Source: Cellulomonas fulva
Lineage (GTDB): Bacteria > Actinomycetota > Actinomycetes > Actinomycetales > Cellulomonadaceae
Length of the DNA: 64,000 bases
Direction of reading: 5' to 3'
Assembly: GCF_018531375.1 (NCBI RefSeq)
Contig: NZ_JAHBOH010000001.1
Span: 2,046,001-2,110,000 of the forward strand
In this document: positions 24,503 through 33,294 of the stretch, in pieces
How positions within the stretch are numbered: the first letter of the stretch is position 1
Layout: each line of letters starts with the position of its first letter
Notes under the pieces: model-generated
What the model was told of the DNA's origin: nothing
Database searches by the model: none
Seen by the model: the letters and a program-made list of their open reading frames with translations, nothing else
Made by a program: the position numbers and the translations under genes

Positions 24503-27500
24503 CGACGGCGGAGGCCGTGGTGGCGACCGCGGACGGTACGGCCGCCTCCGTGCCGCTCGTCGGAGCGGTGCGGATCGCCCAGCTCATGGGCCGCGACCTG
24601 CCGACCGAGGAGCAGCGCGCGATCATCGAGGCGCCGCTGCGCCCCGCGCTCGTCGTCGCCGGCGCCGGGTCGGGCAAGACCGAGACCATGGCGGCGCGCG
24701 TGGTCTGGCTGGTCGCGAACGGCTTGGTCGAGCCCGCGCAGGTGCTCGGTCTCACGTTCACGCGCAAGGCGGCCGGCGAGCTCGCGGACCGGGTGCGCCG
24801 GCGGCTGCGGCTGCTGGCCCGGGCGGCCGGCGAGCAGGGCGTCGTGCTCGCGGGACGCGCGTCCCTCGAGGACGACGTGCTGGGCGGACGTCCGACCATC
24901 TCGACGTACAACGCGTATGCCGCCTCGCTGGTGCGGGACCACGCGCTGCGGCTCGGCATCGAGCCGTCGGCGCGGCTGCTGGGCGAGGCCGCGCAGTGGC
25001 AGCTCGCGAGCGAGGTCGTCGAGTCGTGGCAGGAGGACCTCGGCACGGGCTCCGCCGTCTCGACGGTCGTCGAGGCCGTGCTCGCGCTGTCCGGGGCGCT
25101 CGCCGAGCACCTGCGCGGTCCCGGCGAGGCCCGCGCGGCGATCGAGCGCATCGTCGAGGAGCTGCGCGCGACGCCGCCAGGCACGCCCCCGCGCCCGCCG
25201 TACGCCGAGGTCAAGAAGCTGATCGGCTCGCTCGAGGAGCGCGCCCGGCTGATGGACGTGGTCGCGGCGTACGTCGAGCGCAAGCGGGCCATGGAGGCGA
25301 TCGACTTCGGGGACCAGGTGAGCCTCGCGGCACGGCTGGCGGTCGAGGTCCCCGAGGTCGCGGTCGCGGAGCGCGCGCGGTTCGCCGTCGTGCTGCTGGA
25401 CGAGTACCAGGACACCTCCTACGCGCAGCTGACGCTGCTGTCGGCGCTCTTCGGGGCCGGCCACCCGGTAGTCGCGGTGGGGGACCCGCACCAGTCGATC
25501 TACGGGTGGCGGGGAGCGAGCGCCGGCGGCCTCGAGCGGTTCCCGACGACGTTCCGCCAGCCGGCGTCGGAGGGCGGAGGACCGGCCGACGTGCTCGCGC
25601 TCTCGACGTCCTGGCGCAACGACCGCGCGGTGCTCGCAGCCGCGAACCGGGTCGCGGCGCCGCTGCGTGCCGGGGCGACGCGGGTCGACGTGCCGGAGCT
25701 CGCCGCGCGCCCGGGTGCCGGCACCGGCACCGTGCACGGACGGTTCGTGGACTCGGTGGAGCTGGAGGCGCAGGAGGTCGCGGACTTCGTCGCCGAGCGG
25801 TGGCGACCGGCGGCGCCGGGCCAGGAGCGGGTGACGGCGGCGGTGCTCTGCCGCAAGCGGTCCCAGTTCGGAGCGCTGCGGCACGCGCTGCGCGCTCGGG
25901 GGCTGCCGGTCGAGGTCGTCGGGCTCGGTGGGCTGCTCTCGACGCCCGAGGTCGTGGACGTCGTGGCGGCGCTGCAGGCGGCGTACGACCCGCTGCGCGG
26001 CGACGCGCTGGTGCGGCTCCTGACCGGGGCACGCACCCGGCTCGGCGCGGCGGACCTGCACGCCCTCGCGGCGTGGGCCGCGGAGCTCGCCGGCCTGCGC
26101 TCGGGCCGCGACCGGCGTGCCGGCGTCGAGCTCGACGCGATCGACGAGCGCAGCCTGGTCGACGCGCTGGACGACCTGCCGCGCCCCGGCTGGCGCAGCG
26201 TGTCCGGGCGCTCCCTGACGGACGAGGGACGGCGCCGCCTGCTCGAGCTCGCCGGCCTGCTCCGCACGCTGCGCGCGCACGCCTACCTCGCGGTGCCGGA
26301 CCTGGTCGTGGAGGCCGAGCGGCTCCTGGGCCTGGACATCGAGGTCGCCGCGCGGCCCGGTGCGGGCGTCGGACGGGCGCGAGCGGCGCTCGACGCCTTC
26401 CGGGACGTCGCGGTCGACTTCGCGCGCGGGGTCGACGCGCCGACGCTGGGCGGTTTCCTGTCCTGGCTCGAGGCCGCCGACGCACGCGAGAACGGCCTCG
26501 AGCTCCCGGTGAGCGAGCCGGACCCGGACGCGGTGCAGCTCATCACCATCCACGCCGCCAAGGGGCTCGAGTGGGACGTCGTGGCCGTGGCCGGGCTGGT
26601 GGACGGCGTGCTGCCCGCCACCGCGACGCAGGGCAAGGACGGGCCGAAGGACTCGGCGTGGCTCGTGGGGCTCGGGTCGTTCCCGTACCCGTTGCGCGGC
26701 GACCACGCCGACCTGCCGCAGCTCGAGCACGCCGGGGCGGAGAGCGCGAAGGAGCTCGAGGAGCGGCGCCGCGAGTTCGTCCTGGCCGCCGGTGAGCACG
26801 AGGTGGCGGAGGAGCGTCGCCTGGCCTACGTCGCGCTCACCCGGGCGCGGCACGACCTGCTCCTGACCGGGGCGTGGTGGGGGACGGGCAAGACCGCCCG
26901 GAAGCCCTCGACCTTCCTGCTCGAGCTCGTCGAGGCCGGACTGGTCGCCGACGACGCCTGGGACGACGAGCCGGTGCCGGGCGCAGCGAACCCGGCGGAG
27001 GGCGCGGTCACCGCCGCGCTGTGGCCGGTGGACCCGTTCGCCACGGAGAACGGCCCGGGGCGCCGGGCGGCGGTCGAGCGGGCCGCGGGCTGGGTGCGCG
27101 CGGCGACCTCCGACGCGGCGCTCGCAGATCCCGGGGCGCTGCGACCCGCCGAGCGCTCGTTGTGGGAGCAGCGGGCGGAGCGGCTGCTCGAGGAGCGGGA
27201 CCGGGCGGGCGGATCAGCCGACGCGGTCGAGCTGCCCTCCCACCTGTCGGCCTCGGCGCTCGTGCGACTGGGGGCCGACCCGGAGGAGTACGCGCGGGGG
27301 CTGCGCCGGCCCGTGCCGGCAGAGCCCTCGGGTCGCGCGCGCCTCGGCACGCGCTTCCACGCCTGGGTGGAGGGCTTCTACGGCCGCGCCACGCTGGTGG
27401 ACCTCGACGCGCTGCCGGGCGCCGACGACGCGGAGGACTCGCTCGCGGACCCCGCCGAGGACGCGCTGCGCGAGGCGTTCCTGGCGTCGTCCTGGGCCGC

Positions 27501-27972
27501 GCGCCGGCCGGTCGACGTGGAGGCGGACGTCGAGACCCCGGTCGCGGGCTACGTCCTGCGCTCCCGCATCGACGCCGTCTTCCCGGCCCTCCCCGGCGAG
27601 CTCGGCCCGATCGGGGACGACATCGACGGCGAGATCGACGGCGAGCTCGACGACGAGCCCGACGGCGAGCTCGACGACGAGCCCGACGGCGTCGTGGTCG
27701 TCGACTGGAAGACGGGGGCCCCGCCGCGTGACGACGCGTCGCGCGCGGCACGGGAGATCCAGCTGGCGGTGTACCGGCTGGCCTGGTCGCGGTGGAGCGG
27801 CCTCCCGCTCGACCGCGTGGGCGCGGCGTTCCACTACGTGGCGGCGAACGAGACGGTCCGCCCGCGCACGCTGTTGGGCGAGGCCGAGATCGAGGCGCTG
27901 CTGCTGCGCGTCGCCCCCGCGGCCGCGTCGGACGAGGTGACGGACGAGACGACGACCGAGGTGTCGAGCTGA
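24499..27972 (+). CDS. adnB: AdnB-like helicase-nuclease subunit
   Basis: This 1157-aa protein is the lead motor of AdnAB. Walker A GAGSGKTETMA (~55), LTFTRKAAGEL, LLDEYQDT, VVAVGDPHQSIYGWRGA and ITIHAAKGLEWDVV are intact UvrD-family motifs. The C-terminal RecB nuclease shows GTRFHAWVEGFY and VVVDWKTG. Between them an acidic insert (DGELDDEP units) is encoded by an exact 24-bp tandem duplication at 27637-27684, just before the nuclease Asp. The ATG is coupled to adnA by a 4-base overlap. The pair matches Rv3202c/Rv3201c. Confidence 0.92.
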   Translation: MTTAEAVVATADGTAASVPLVGAVRIAQLMGRDLPTEEQRAIIEAPLRPALVVAGAGSGKTETMAARVVWLVANGLVEPAQVLGLTFTRKAAGELADRVRRRLRLLARAAGEQGVVLAGRASLEDDVLGGRPTISTYNAYAASLVRDHALRLGIEPSARLLGEAAQWQLASEVVESWQEDLGTGSAVSTVVEAVLALSGALAEHLRGPGEARAAIERIVEELRATPPGTPPRPPYAEVKKLIGSLEERARLMDVVAAYVERKRAMEAIDFGDQVSLAARLAVEVPEVAVAERARFAVVLLDEYQDTSYAQLTLLSALFGAGHPVVAVGDPHQSIYGWRGASAGGLERFPTTFRQPASEGGGPADVLALSTSWRNDRAVLAAANRVAAPLRAGATRVDVPELAARPGAGTGTVHGRFVDSVELEAQEVADFVAERWRPAAPGQERVTAAVLCRKRSQFGALRHALRARGLPVEVVGLGGLLSTPEVVDVVAALQAAYDPLRGDALVRLLTGARTRLGAADLHALAAWAAELAGLRSGRDRRAGVELDAIDERSLVDALDDLPRPGWRSVSGRSLTDEGRRRLLELAGLLRTLRAHAYLAVPDLVVEAERLLGLDIEVAARPGAGVGRARAALDAFRDVAVDFARGVDAPTLGGFLSWLEAADARENGLELPVSEPDPDAVQLITIHAAKGLEWDVVAVAGLVDGVLPATATQGKDGPKDSAWLVGLGSFPYPLRGDHADLPQLEHAGAESAKELEERRREFVLAAGEHEVAEERRLAYVALTRARHDLLLTGAWWGTGKTARKPSTFLLELVEAGLVADDAWDDEPVPGAANPAEGAVTAALWPVDPFATENGPGRRAAVERAAGWVRAATSDAALADPGALRPAERSLWEQRAERLLEERDRAGGSADAVELPSHLSASALVRLGADPEEYARGLRRPVPAEPSGRARLGTRFHAWVEGFYGRATLVDLDALPGADDAEDSLADPAEDALREAFLASSWAARRPVDVEADVETPVAGYVLRSRIDAVFPALPGELGPIGDDIDGEIDGELDDEPDGELDDEPDGVVVVDWKTGAPPRDDASRAAREIQLAVYRLAWSRWSGLPLDRVGAAFHYVAANETVRPRTLLGEAEIEALLLRVAPAAASDEVTDETTTEVSS
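27637..27684 (+). repeat. 24-bp exact tandem duplication inside adnB
   Basis: Two identical 24-bp units (27637-27660 and 27661-27684) encode DGELDDEP twice, next to a partial third copy at 27625-27636. The unit keeps the frame. Confidence 0.8.
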
Positions 27973-27992
27973 CCGTCGGACGGCCCGCCGGG

Positions 27993-28964
27993 TCAGGCGT
28001 AGGACGCGGTGACCGTCGCGATCGGCGCGGTGGCGGCCTCGTCGTCCCAGGTCGGCCGCGTGTGCTCGTCGAGCTCGACGAGCATCTCGACCGCGTCCGC
28101 GACCACGTCGTCGTTGCCCGAGCGCACGCCGTACAGGAGCCACCGGGCGAGCGCGAGCTCGCCCGCGAGCAGCGCGCGGTCGGTCAGGTGCGGGTCGAGC
28201 AGCTCGGTGCGGCGCAGCTGGTACGCCTCGAGGATCGAGTCGGCGGCCTCGGGCGGGGCGGCGACGAGCAGCCACGAGAGGTCGTCGGCCGGGTCCGCCA
28301 CGCAGGCGTCGCCCCAGTGCAGGATGCCGCTGACCTCGCCGTCGCGGACGAGGATGCGCTCGTTGGTGAGGTCTCCGTGCACCACGGTCGGGCGGAACCG
28401 CCACAGCGCCACGTCCTCGAGGCGCTCCTCCCAGCGGCGCAGGAGCGTCGGCGGCACCTTGCCGGTGCGGGCGGCCTCGTCGACCTCGGCCTGGCGCCGG
28501 GCGCGGTAGGCCTCGGCGTCGTACACGGGCAGCCCGGCGTTCTCGACGACGCTCGTCGGCAGCTCGTGCACCGCGGCGATCGCCCGCCCCAGCGAGGCGC
28601 ACAGGCCCGGGCCGGGGACCAGCTGCGCGACGTCGAGCGAGCGGCCCGGGATCTCGGCGTGCACGGCCGCGCGGCCGCCCTCCGGGAGGTGCGCGAAGCC
28701 GACGGGACGCGGCACCGCGCACGGCAGGGTGCCCGCGTCGCTCGCGGTGCCCAGCGCGTCGAGCAGCTCGACCTCGGCCTCGAGCGCGGCGCCGGCCGCG
28801 GGGTGGACGGGCGCCCGGACCACCCACCGACGACGCGCCGCGTCCACGACGACCGCGATGTCGAAGTCCGTGCCCGGGTGGGCGGGACGTCGCACGTCGT
28901 AGGCGTCCAGGCCGGGGACGGCCACGGTGGCCAGGGCGGCGAGGGCGAGCGGGGATCGAGGCAC
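27993..28964 (-). CDS. Aminoglycoside/macrolide phosphotransferase-like kinase
   Basis: This 323-aa protein of the APH/choline-kinase fold has the catalytic loop VVHGDLTNERILV (HGD with a downstream Asn) and the metal-binding motif GDACVADPADDLSWLL. Homologues between adnB and nudC are common in actinobacteria and are often called macrolide 2'-phosphotransferase, but a resistance role is not shown, and the substrate could be a small metabolite. GTG 28964 (VPRSPLAL) is taken as start. Its proximity to whiB7 (4.3 kb away) is of interest but no shared regulation is visible. Confidence 0.8.
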   Translation of the reverse strand: MPRSPLALAALATVAVPGLDAYDVRRPAHPGTDFDIAVVVDAARRRWVVRAPVHPAAGAALEAEVELLDALGTASDAGTLPCAVPRPVGFAHLPEGGRAAVHAEIPGRSLDVAQLVPGPGLCASLGRAIAAVHELPTSVVENAGLPVYDAEAYRARRQAEVDEAARTGKVPPTLLRRWEERLEDVALWRFRPTVVHGDLTNERILVRDGEVSGILHWGDACVADPADDLSWLLVAAPPEAADSILEAYQLRRTELLDPHLTDRALLAGELALARWLLYGVRSGNDDVVADAVEMLVELDEHTRPTWDDEAATAPIATVTASYA

Positions 28965-29264
28965 GGGCCCAGCGTAGGTGCGCGGCGCGCGCGATCCCGC
29001 GAGCCCCGCGGCGTGTCCGCCCCATTCGTCCGGACTGCCCGTTCCCTTGGACTGCCCGTTCCCTCGGCCTGTCCGTCCATCGCCGCTGTCCGTCCATCGC
29101 CGCTGTCCGTCCATCGCCGCTGTCCGTCCATCGCTGCTCTCCGTCCATCGCCGCCGCTCGCTCACCGGCGCTGCCCGTTCGCCCCACGGTCCGCCGTGGC
29201 GACGGCGGCGGGTGGCAGCGGGTGGCGGCGGGTGGCGGCGGGAGCCGGCGGCTACGGTGACGCG
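28965..29264. other. 300-bp intergenic region with tandem repeats, no gene
   Basis: This gap lies between the divergent kinase and nudC genes. Most of its middle is a 17-bp tandem array; the right part has GGCGGCGGGTGGCAGCGGGT-type GGCGGGT repeats before the nudC start. No credible coding frame is present. Confidence 0.6.
29033..29151. repeat. Array of seven 17-bp tandem repeats
   Basis: Units start at 29033, 29050, 29067, 29084, 29101, 29118 and 29135. Three consecutive copies (29084-29134) are identical: CGCTGTCCGTCCATCGC. Outer copies diverge gradually (the first two read GACTGCCCGTTCCCTYG), consistent with an ageing array. Confidence 0.85.
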
Positions 29265-30296
29265 GTGAGGTCCGACGAGCTCCCCCTGGCGCGCAGCGCC
29301 GTCGACCGTGCCGCGACGAGCCGGGAGCCGGGCGGGCTCGCCCGGGCGCTCGCGGACCCGGGCACCCGCGTGGTCGCCGTGCGGGACGGTGCGGTGCTGG
29401 TCGACGAGCCGGGCGGGGCGCTGGTCGAGCTCGCCGTGGGTGACCTCGCGCACGGCGGCGACGAGGACTGGCTGCTGCTGGGCGAGGAGCAGGGCCGGAC
29501 GGTCCTCGCGCGCCGGTTCGCTCCGGTGACCGCCCCGCCCGCGCGCGGCTCGTCGTCGGACGTGGCGGTCCACCGGCCACCCGCGGGCGCCGGCGCGTCC
29601 GTCCCGCCGGCCGGGGTGCCGGGCCGGCCGGACGTCCCCGACGCGGCGTCGACCGGCGCGACGTGGGCGTCGCTGCGCGTGGTGGGCGCGACCCTGAGCC
29701 CGCGCGACGCGGGGCTGGCGACCACCGCGGTGGCGCTCGACCAGTGGCACCAGCGGCACCCGCGCTGCCCGCGGTGCGGCGCACCCACCGACGTGGTGCA
29801 GGCGGGCTGGGTGCGGCGGTGCCGCGAGGACGGCTCGGAGCACTACCCGCGCACCGATCCCGCGGTGATCATGGCGGTCGTCGACGACCGGGACCGGATC
29901 CTGCTGGGGCACGCGGCGGCGTGGCCCGAGGGGCGCTACTCGACGCTCGCCGGGTTCGTGGAGTCGGGGGAGTCGCTCGAGTCCGCGGTGCGCCGCGAGG
30001 TGGCCGAGGAGACGGGCGTGCGCATCGGCGACGTCGAGTACCGGGGGAGCCAGCCGTGGCCGTTCCCCGCGTCGCTCATGGTCGGCTTCGTCGCGCACGC
30101 GCTGACCACCGAGGTGCAGGTGGACGGCACCGAGGTGACCCACGCGCGGTGGTTCACCCGGCAGGAGCTACGGGACGCGGTGGTCGCCGGGCAGGTGGTC
30201 GCGCCCGGGCGCACGTCGATCGCGCGCGCCCTGGTGGAGGACTGGCTGGGCGACCGCCTGCCGGAGCCGGCGGACCCGGCGCTCGCCTGGCGCTAG
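29265..30296 (+). CDS. nudC: NAD+ diphosphatase / NADH pyrophosphatase
   Basis: This 343-aa Nudix hydrolase cleaves NAD(H) to NMN(H) and AMP and can remove NAD caps from RNA. It has a zinc ribbon (HPRCPRCGAPT, then VRRC), an intact Nudix box (GFVESGESLESAVRREVAEE, continuing TGV) and the NudC-specific SQPWPFPASLM motif. The second Zn-binding pair is partial (one clear Cys after the ribbon). GTG 29265 is the start. It matches Rv3199c in the conserved block. Confidence 0.92.
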   Translation: MRSDELPLARSAVDRAATSREPGGLARALADPGTRVVAVRDGAVLVDEPGGALVELAVGDLAHGGDEDWLLLGEEQGRTVLARRFAPVTAPPARGSSSDVAVHRPPAGAGASVPPAGVPGRPDVPDAASTGATWASLRVVGATLSPRDAGLATTAVALDQWHQRHPRCPRCGAPTDVVQAGWVRRCREDGSEHYPRTDPAVIMAVVDDRDRILLGHAAAWPEGRYSTLAGFVESGESLESAVRREVAEETGVRIGDVEYRGSQPWPFPASLMVGFVAHALTTEVQVDGTEVTHARWFTRQELRDAVVAGQVVAPGRTSIARALVEDWLGDRLPEPADPALAWR

Positions 30297-30349
30297 GTCC
30301 CCGCCGCTGCCGGCCGGCTGGGGCACCGGCGCGTCCGGGCGACGACGGC

Positions 30350-30610
30350 TCAGCCCAGGCGCTGGCGCACCTCGACGAGCGACGGGTTGGTGGCCGCGGA
30401 GCCGTCGGGGAACAGCACGGTCGGCACCGTCCGGTTGCCGCCGTTGAGGGACGCGACGAGCTCCCCGGCGTCGGGGTGCTCCTCGATGTCGACCTCGGTG
30501 TAGCCGATGCCCGCGGAGTCGAGCTGCGTCTTGAGCCGTCGGCAGTACCCGCACCAGGTGGTGGAGTACATCGTGACGGTGCCGGGGGCGGGCGGGGTCT
30601 GCGTGCTCAT
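30350..30610 (-). CDS. mrx1: Mycoredoxin (glutaredoxin-like)
   Basis: This 86-aa thioredoxin-fold protein reduces mycothiol mixed disulfides. It has the CxxC active site in TTWCGYCRRLK (~19-23), cis-Pro in TVPTVLFPDG, and the GG pair near the glutathione/mycothiol site. Length and motif fit actinobacterial mycoredoxin-1. It is divergent from uvrD2, the same arrangement as Rv3198A/Rv3198c. Confidence 0.9.
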   Translation of the reverse strand: MSTQTPPAPGTVTMYSTTWCGYCRRLKTQLDSAGIGYTEVDIEEHPDAGELVASLNGGNRTVPTVLFPDGSAATNPSLVEVRQRLG

Positions 30611-30768
30611 GCGTCCTCGTCGTGGGTGGCGTCGGTGCTTCGTCCGATCCTCTCAACCCGCACGCCGCCCCGCGGATTCCCCGGACCGCTCCGGTGCCCG
30701 GCCCGCGGTCGTGCGGCCTGTGCACGCCCGGCCGGACGTGTGGGCGCGGGCTGCGAGACTGTCCGACG

Positions 30769-32787
30769 ATGTCTCCCGACGACCTCCTCGCCGCGCTCGA
30801 CCCCGAGCAGCGCGCCGTCGCCACCGCGCTGCGCGGCCCCGTGTGCGTCCTCGCCGGCGCGGGCACGGGCAAGACGCGCGCGGTGACCCACCGCGTCGCG
30901 TACGGCATCCGGTCCGGCGTCTACCGGCCGGACCACGTGCTCGCCGTGACCTTCACCGCGCGCGCGGCGGGGGAGATGCGCACCCGGCTCCGCGAGCTCG
31001 GCGCGGCGGGCGTCCAGGCGCGCACGTTCCACGCGGCGGCGCTGCGCCAGCTCGGCTACTTCTGGCCCAAGGTCGTCGGGGGCGCCGTGCCGCGGCTGGT
31101 CGAGGCGAAGGCGCAGCTGGTCGCGGAGGCCGCGCGGCGCGTCGGGCTGCCGGGGGACCGCACGGCGGTGCGTGACCTGGCGGCCGAGCTGGAGTGGGCG
31201 AAGGTCAGCCTCGTGGCGCCGGACGACTACGCGAAGGCCGTCGGGGCGCTCGACCGCGTGGTGCCCGGTGGTCACGACGCGTCCGCGCTCGCCCGGCTCA
31301 TGACCTCCTACGAGCAGGTCAAGGACGAGCGCGGCGTCATCGACTTCGAGGACGTGCTGCTGCTGCTCGCGGCGATGCTCGCCGAGCGCCAGGACGTGGC
31401 CGCCACGGTGCGTGACCAGTACCGCCACTTCGTCGTCGACGAGTACCAGGACGTCAGCCCGCTCCAGCAGTACCTGCTGGACCAGTGGCTCGGCGGACGC
31501 CACGAGCTGTGCGTCGTGGGCGACCCGAGCCAGACGATCTACTCGTTCGCGGGCGCCACGCCGCACCACCTGATGTCCTTCACCCGCGCCCACCCCGGCG
31601 CGCAGGTGGTCCGGCTGGTGCGCGACTACCGCTCGACGCCCCAGGTCGTCGAGCTGGCGAACCGGGTGATCGCGGCCGCGCCGTCCGGTCCCGGGGCGGT
31701 CGCGCCGCTCGAGCTGCGCGCGCAGCGCGCCGCGGGTCCGGAGGTGCGCTGGGCGGCGTACGCCGACGACGAGGCCGAGGCGGCGGGGGTCGCGGCGGCC
31801 GCCGCGAGGCTCGTGGCGGACGGCGTGCCGGTGACGCAGGTTGCCGTGCTGTACCGGACCAACGCGCAGAGCGAGGCGCTCGAGGAGGCGCTGGCGTCCG
31901 CCGGAGTCGCGTACCAGGTGCGCGGCGGCGAGCGGTTCTTCGCGCGGCGGGACGTGCGTGAGGCGATCGTGTTCCTGCGCGGCGGCGCGCGGGCGGCCGA
32001 CCCCGACGTGCCGCTGCCCGTCGCGGCGCGCGACCTGCTGCGCAACGCCGGCTGGACCGAGCAGGCGCCGGCGACGCGCGGAGCCGCCCGGGACAAGTGG
32101 GAGGCCCTCACCGCGGTGGCCCGGCTGGCCGACGACGTCGCTGCGCGTGCCGCGGCGGACGGCGGCGCCGCGACCGTGGCGGACCTGGTCGCCGAGCTCG
32201 ACGAGCGCGCCGCGTCGCAGCACGCGCCGGCGATCGACGGCGTGACGCTCGCGACCCTGCACGCGGCCAAGGGCCTGGAGTGGGACGCCGTCTTCCTGGT
32301 GGGCCTGAGCGACGGGCTCCTGCCCACGTCGCTCGCGGAGTCCGGGGAGGCGGTGGCCGAGGAGCGCCGGCTGCTCTACGTCGGCGTGACCCGGGCGCGC
32401 GAGCACCTGCACCTGTCCTACGCGCGCTCGCGGCTGCCCGGCGGCCGGCCCAACCGTCGCGCCTCGCGCTTCCTGGAGGCCCTGTGGCCGGGCTCGTCGT
32501 CCCGGGCAACCCGGGGAGCGGGCCGGGGGACCGACGGGCGGACCGACGGGGACGGAGACCCGCGCACCATCCTCACCCTGGCCGCGCTCGAGCGGTGGCG
32601 CGAGCAGCGTGCCCGCGAGCTCGGGCTCGCGCCCGGCCGGATCCTGGCGACCCACGTCCTGCGCTCGGTCGCGGGCCGGCGCCCGACGACGCGGGCCGAG
32701 CTCGCGCTCGTCCCCGGGGTGGGCGCGCAGACGGTCGCGACGGTGGGGGACGAGATCGTGGCGGCGGTGCTCGGGGCGGCCCGCTGA
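30769..32787 (+). CDS. uvrD2: UvrD2-type ATP-dependent DNA helicase
   Basis: This 672-aa superfamily 1 helicase has Walker A LAGAGTGKT (~28), TFTARAAGEM, VVDEYQD, VVGDPSQTIYSFAGA, VRDYRSTPQVVELAN, TLHAAKGLEWD and VGVTRAREHL. The C-terminal ~80 residues look like an HRDC domain (TRAELALVPGVGAQTVATVGDEIV). This domain order is typical of mycobacterial UvrD2, where the HRDC is joined by a Cys-rich linker; that Cys motif is not evident here. The ATG at 30769 is the start. Confidence 0.92.
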   Translation: MSPDDLLAALDPEQRAVATALRGPVCVLAGAGTGKTRAVTHRVAYGIRSGVYRPDHVLAVTFTARAAGEMRTRLRELGAAGVQARTFHAAALRQLGYFWPKVVGGAVPRLVEAKAQLVAEAARRVGLPGDRTAVRDLAAELEWAKVSLVAPDDYAKAVGALDRVVPGGHDASALARLMTSYEQVKDERGVIDFEDVLLLLAAMLAERQDVAATVRDQYRHFVVDEYQDVSPLQQYLLDQWLGGRHELCVVGDPSQTIYSFAGATPHHLMSFTRAHPGAQVVRLVRDYRSTPQVVELANRVIAAAPSGPGAVAPLELRAQRAAGPEVRWAAYADDEAEAAGVAAAAARLVADGVPVTQVAVLYRTNAQSEALEEALASAGVAYQVRGGERFFARRDVREAIVFLRGGARAADPDVPLPVAARDLLRNAGWTEQAPATRGAARDKWEALTAVARLADDVAARAAADGGAATVADLVAELDERAASQHAPAIDGVTLATLHAAKGLEWDAVFLVGLSDGLLPTSLAESGEAVAEERRLLYVGVTRAREHLHLSYARSRLPGGRPNRRASRFLEALWPGSSSRATRGAGRGTDGRTDGDGDPRTILTLAALERWREQRARELGLAPGRILATHVLRSVAGRRPTTRAELALVPGVGAQTVATVGDEIVAAVLGAAR

Positions 32788-32873
32788 CCGCTGCGCGGGG
32801 CGTTCCCGCACGCGTCCGTCGGGGGCCGGACGGGCGAATCTCGGACCGATCTGAAACTCGTGCGGTTATTCGG

Positions 32874-32903
32874 TTGTGGCCGCTGCGAGCGCGCGCCTAG
32901 GGT
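32874..32903 (+). promoter_or_regulatory. Predicted whiB7 promoter
   Basis: TTGTGG (-35, 32874-32879) and TAGGGT (-10, 32898-32903) are 18 bp apart. An AT-richer stretch (GAAACTCGTGCGGTTATTCGG) lies directly upstream; WhiB7 is known to contact AT-rich DNA just upstream of -35 at its targets, including its own gene. A start of transcription near 32910 would give a leader of ~385 nt. Confidence 0.6.
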
Positions 32904-32972
32904 GAAGCCCGTCCTGGTAAGCAGGTTCGCGCCGCGAGGTCCGAGCCGTCCTGAGAGAGGAGGTGGGTTGCT

Positions 32973-33155
32973 GTGAAGATCACGATGATCGCCCGGTCGA
33001 GCGCAGTGCTCCCGTCGCGACGTCTCGCGCCCACCTTCCTCGAGCTCAAGGGGCGCACTGTGCCCGCCGCCTGGTCCGTGTCGATCGGCGGCTTCGGCAC
33101 GCGTCATGGCGTCACGACGACCGATCGCTCCGTCGACAGGACTCCGCCCGTCTAG
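32973..33155 (+). CDS. whiB7 leader peptide (upstream ORF)
   Basis: A 60-codon frame starts at GTG 32973 with a strong AGGAGG 9 bases upstream and stops at 33153-33155, 15 bases before the leader terminator. The product (MKITMIARSSAVLPSRRLAP at its start) is basic, with no domain I recognise. Known whiB7 genes have an upstream ORF whose stalled translation permits read-through; position and strong ribosome site suggest this frame does that job. Confidence 0.7.
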   Translation: MKITMIARSSAVLPSRRLAPTFLELKGRTVPAAWSVSIGGFGTRHGVTTTDRSVDRTPPV

Positions 33156-33170
33156 CCCGCACAGGGTTCA

Positions 33171-33211
33171 GGCCGCGGAGTCCCATCTCGGGTCCGCGGC
33201 CTTCTTCTTTT
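33171..33211 (+). terminator. Intrinsic attenuator in the whiB7 leader
   Basis: GGCCGCGGA (33171-33179) pairs with TCCGCGGCC (33193-33201), a 9-bp stem with a 13-nt loop, followed by TTCTTCTTTT. It is the only hairpin in the window with a real U-tract. It lies between the leader frame and whiB7, where it would stop transcription unless translation of the leader is disturbed. Confidence 0.8.
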
Positions 33212-33294
33212 CCTCCGGTGAGAGACCGGCGGGGCAGAAGTGGTTCGTGGTTCCGGCACCACACCGCTCACCCGCAAGTCACCAGGAGGACATC

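Noticed and set aside
27993..28964. Antibiotic resistance gene controlled by WhiB7
   Set aside because: The kinase fold is generic, the gene sits in a conserved housekeeping block, and no WhiB7-type promoter is visible upstream.
29033..29151. CRISPR array
   Set aside because: Units are 17 bp and directly adjacent, with no spacers and no cas genes.
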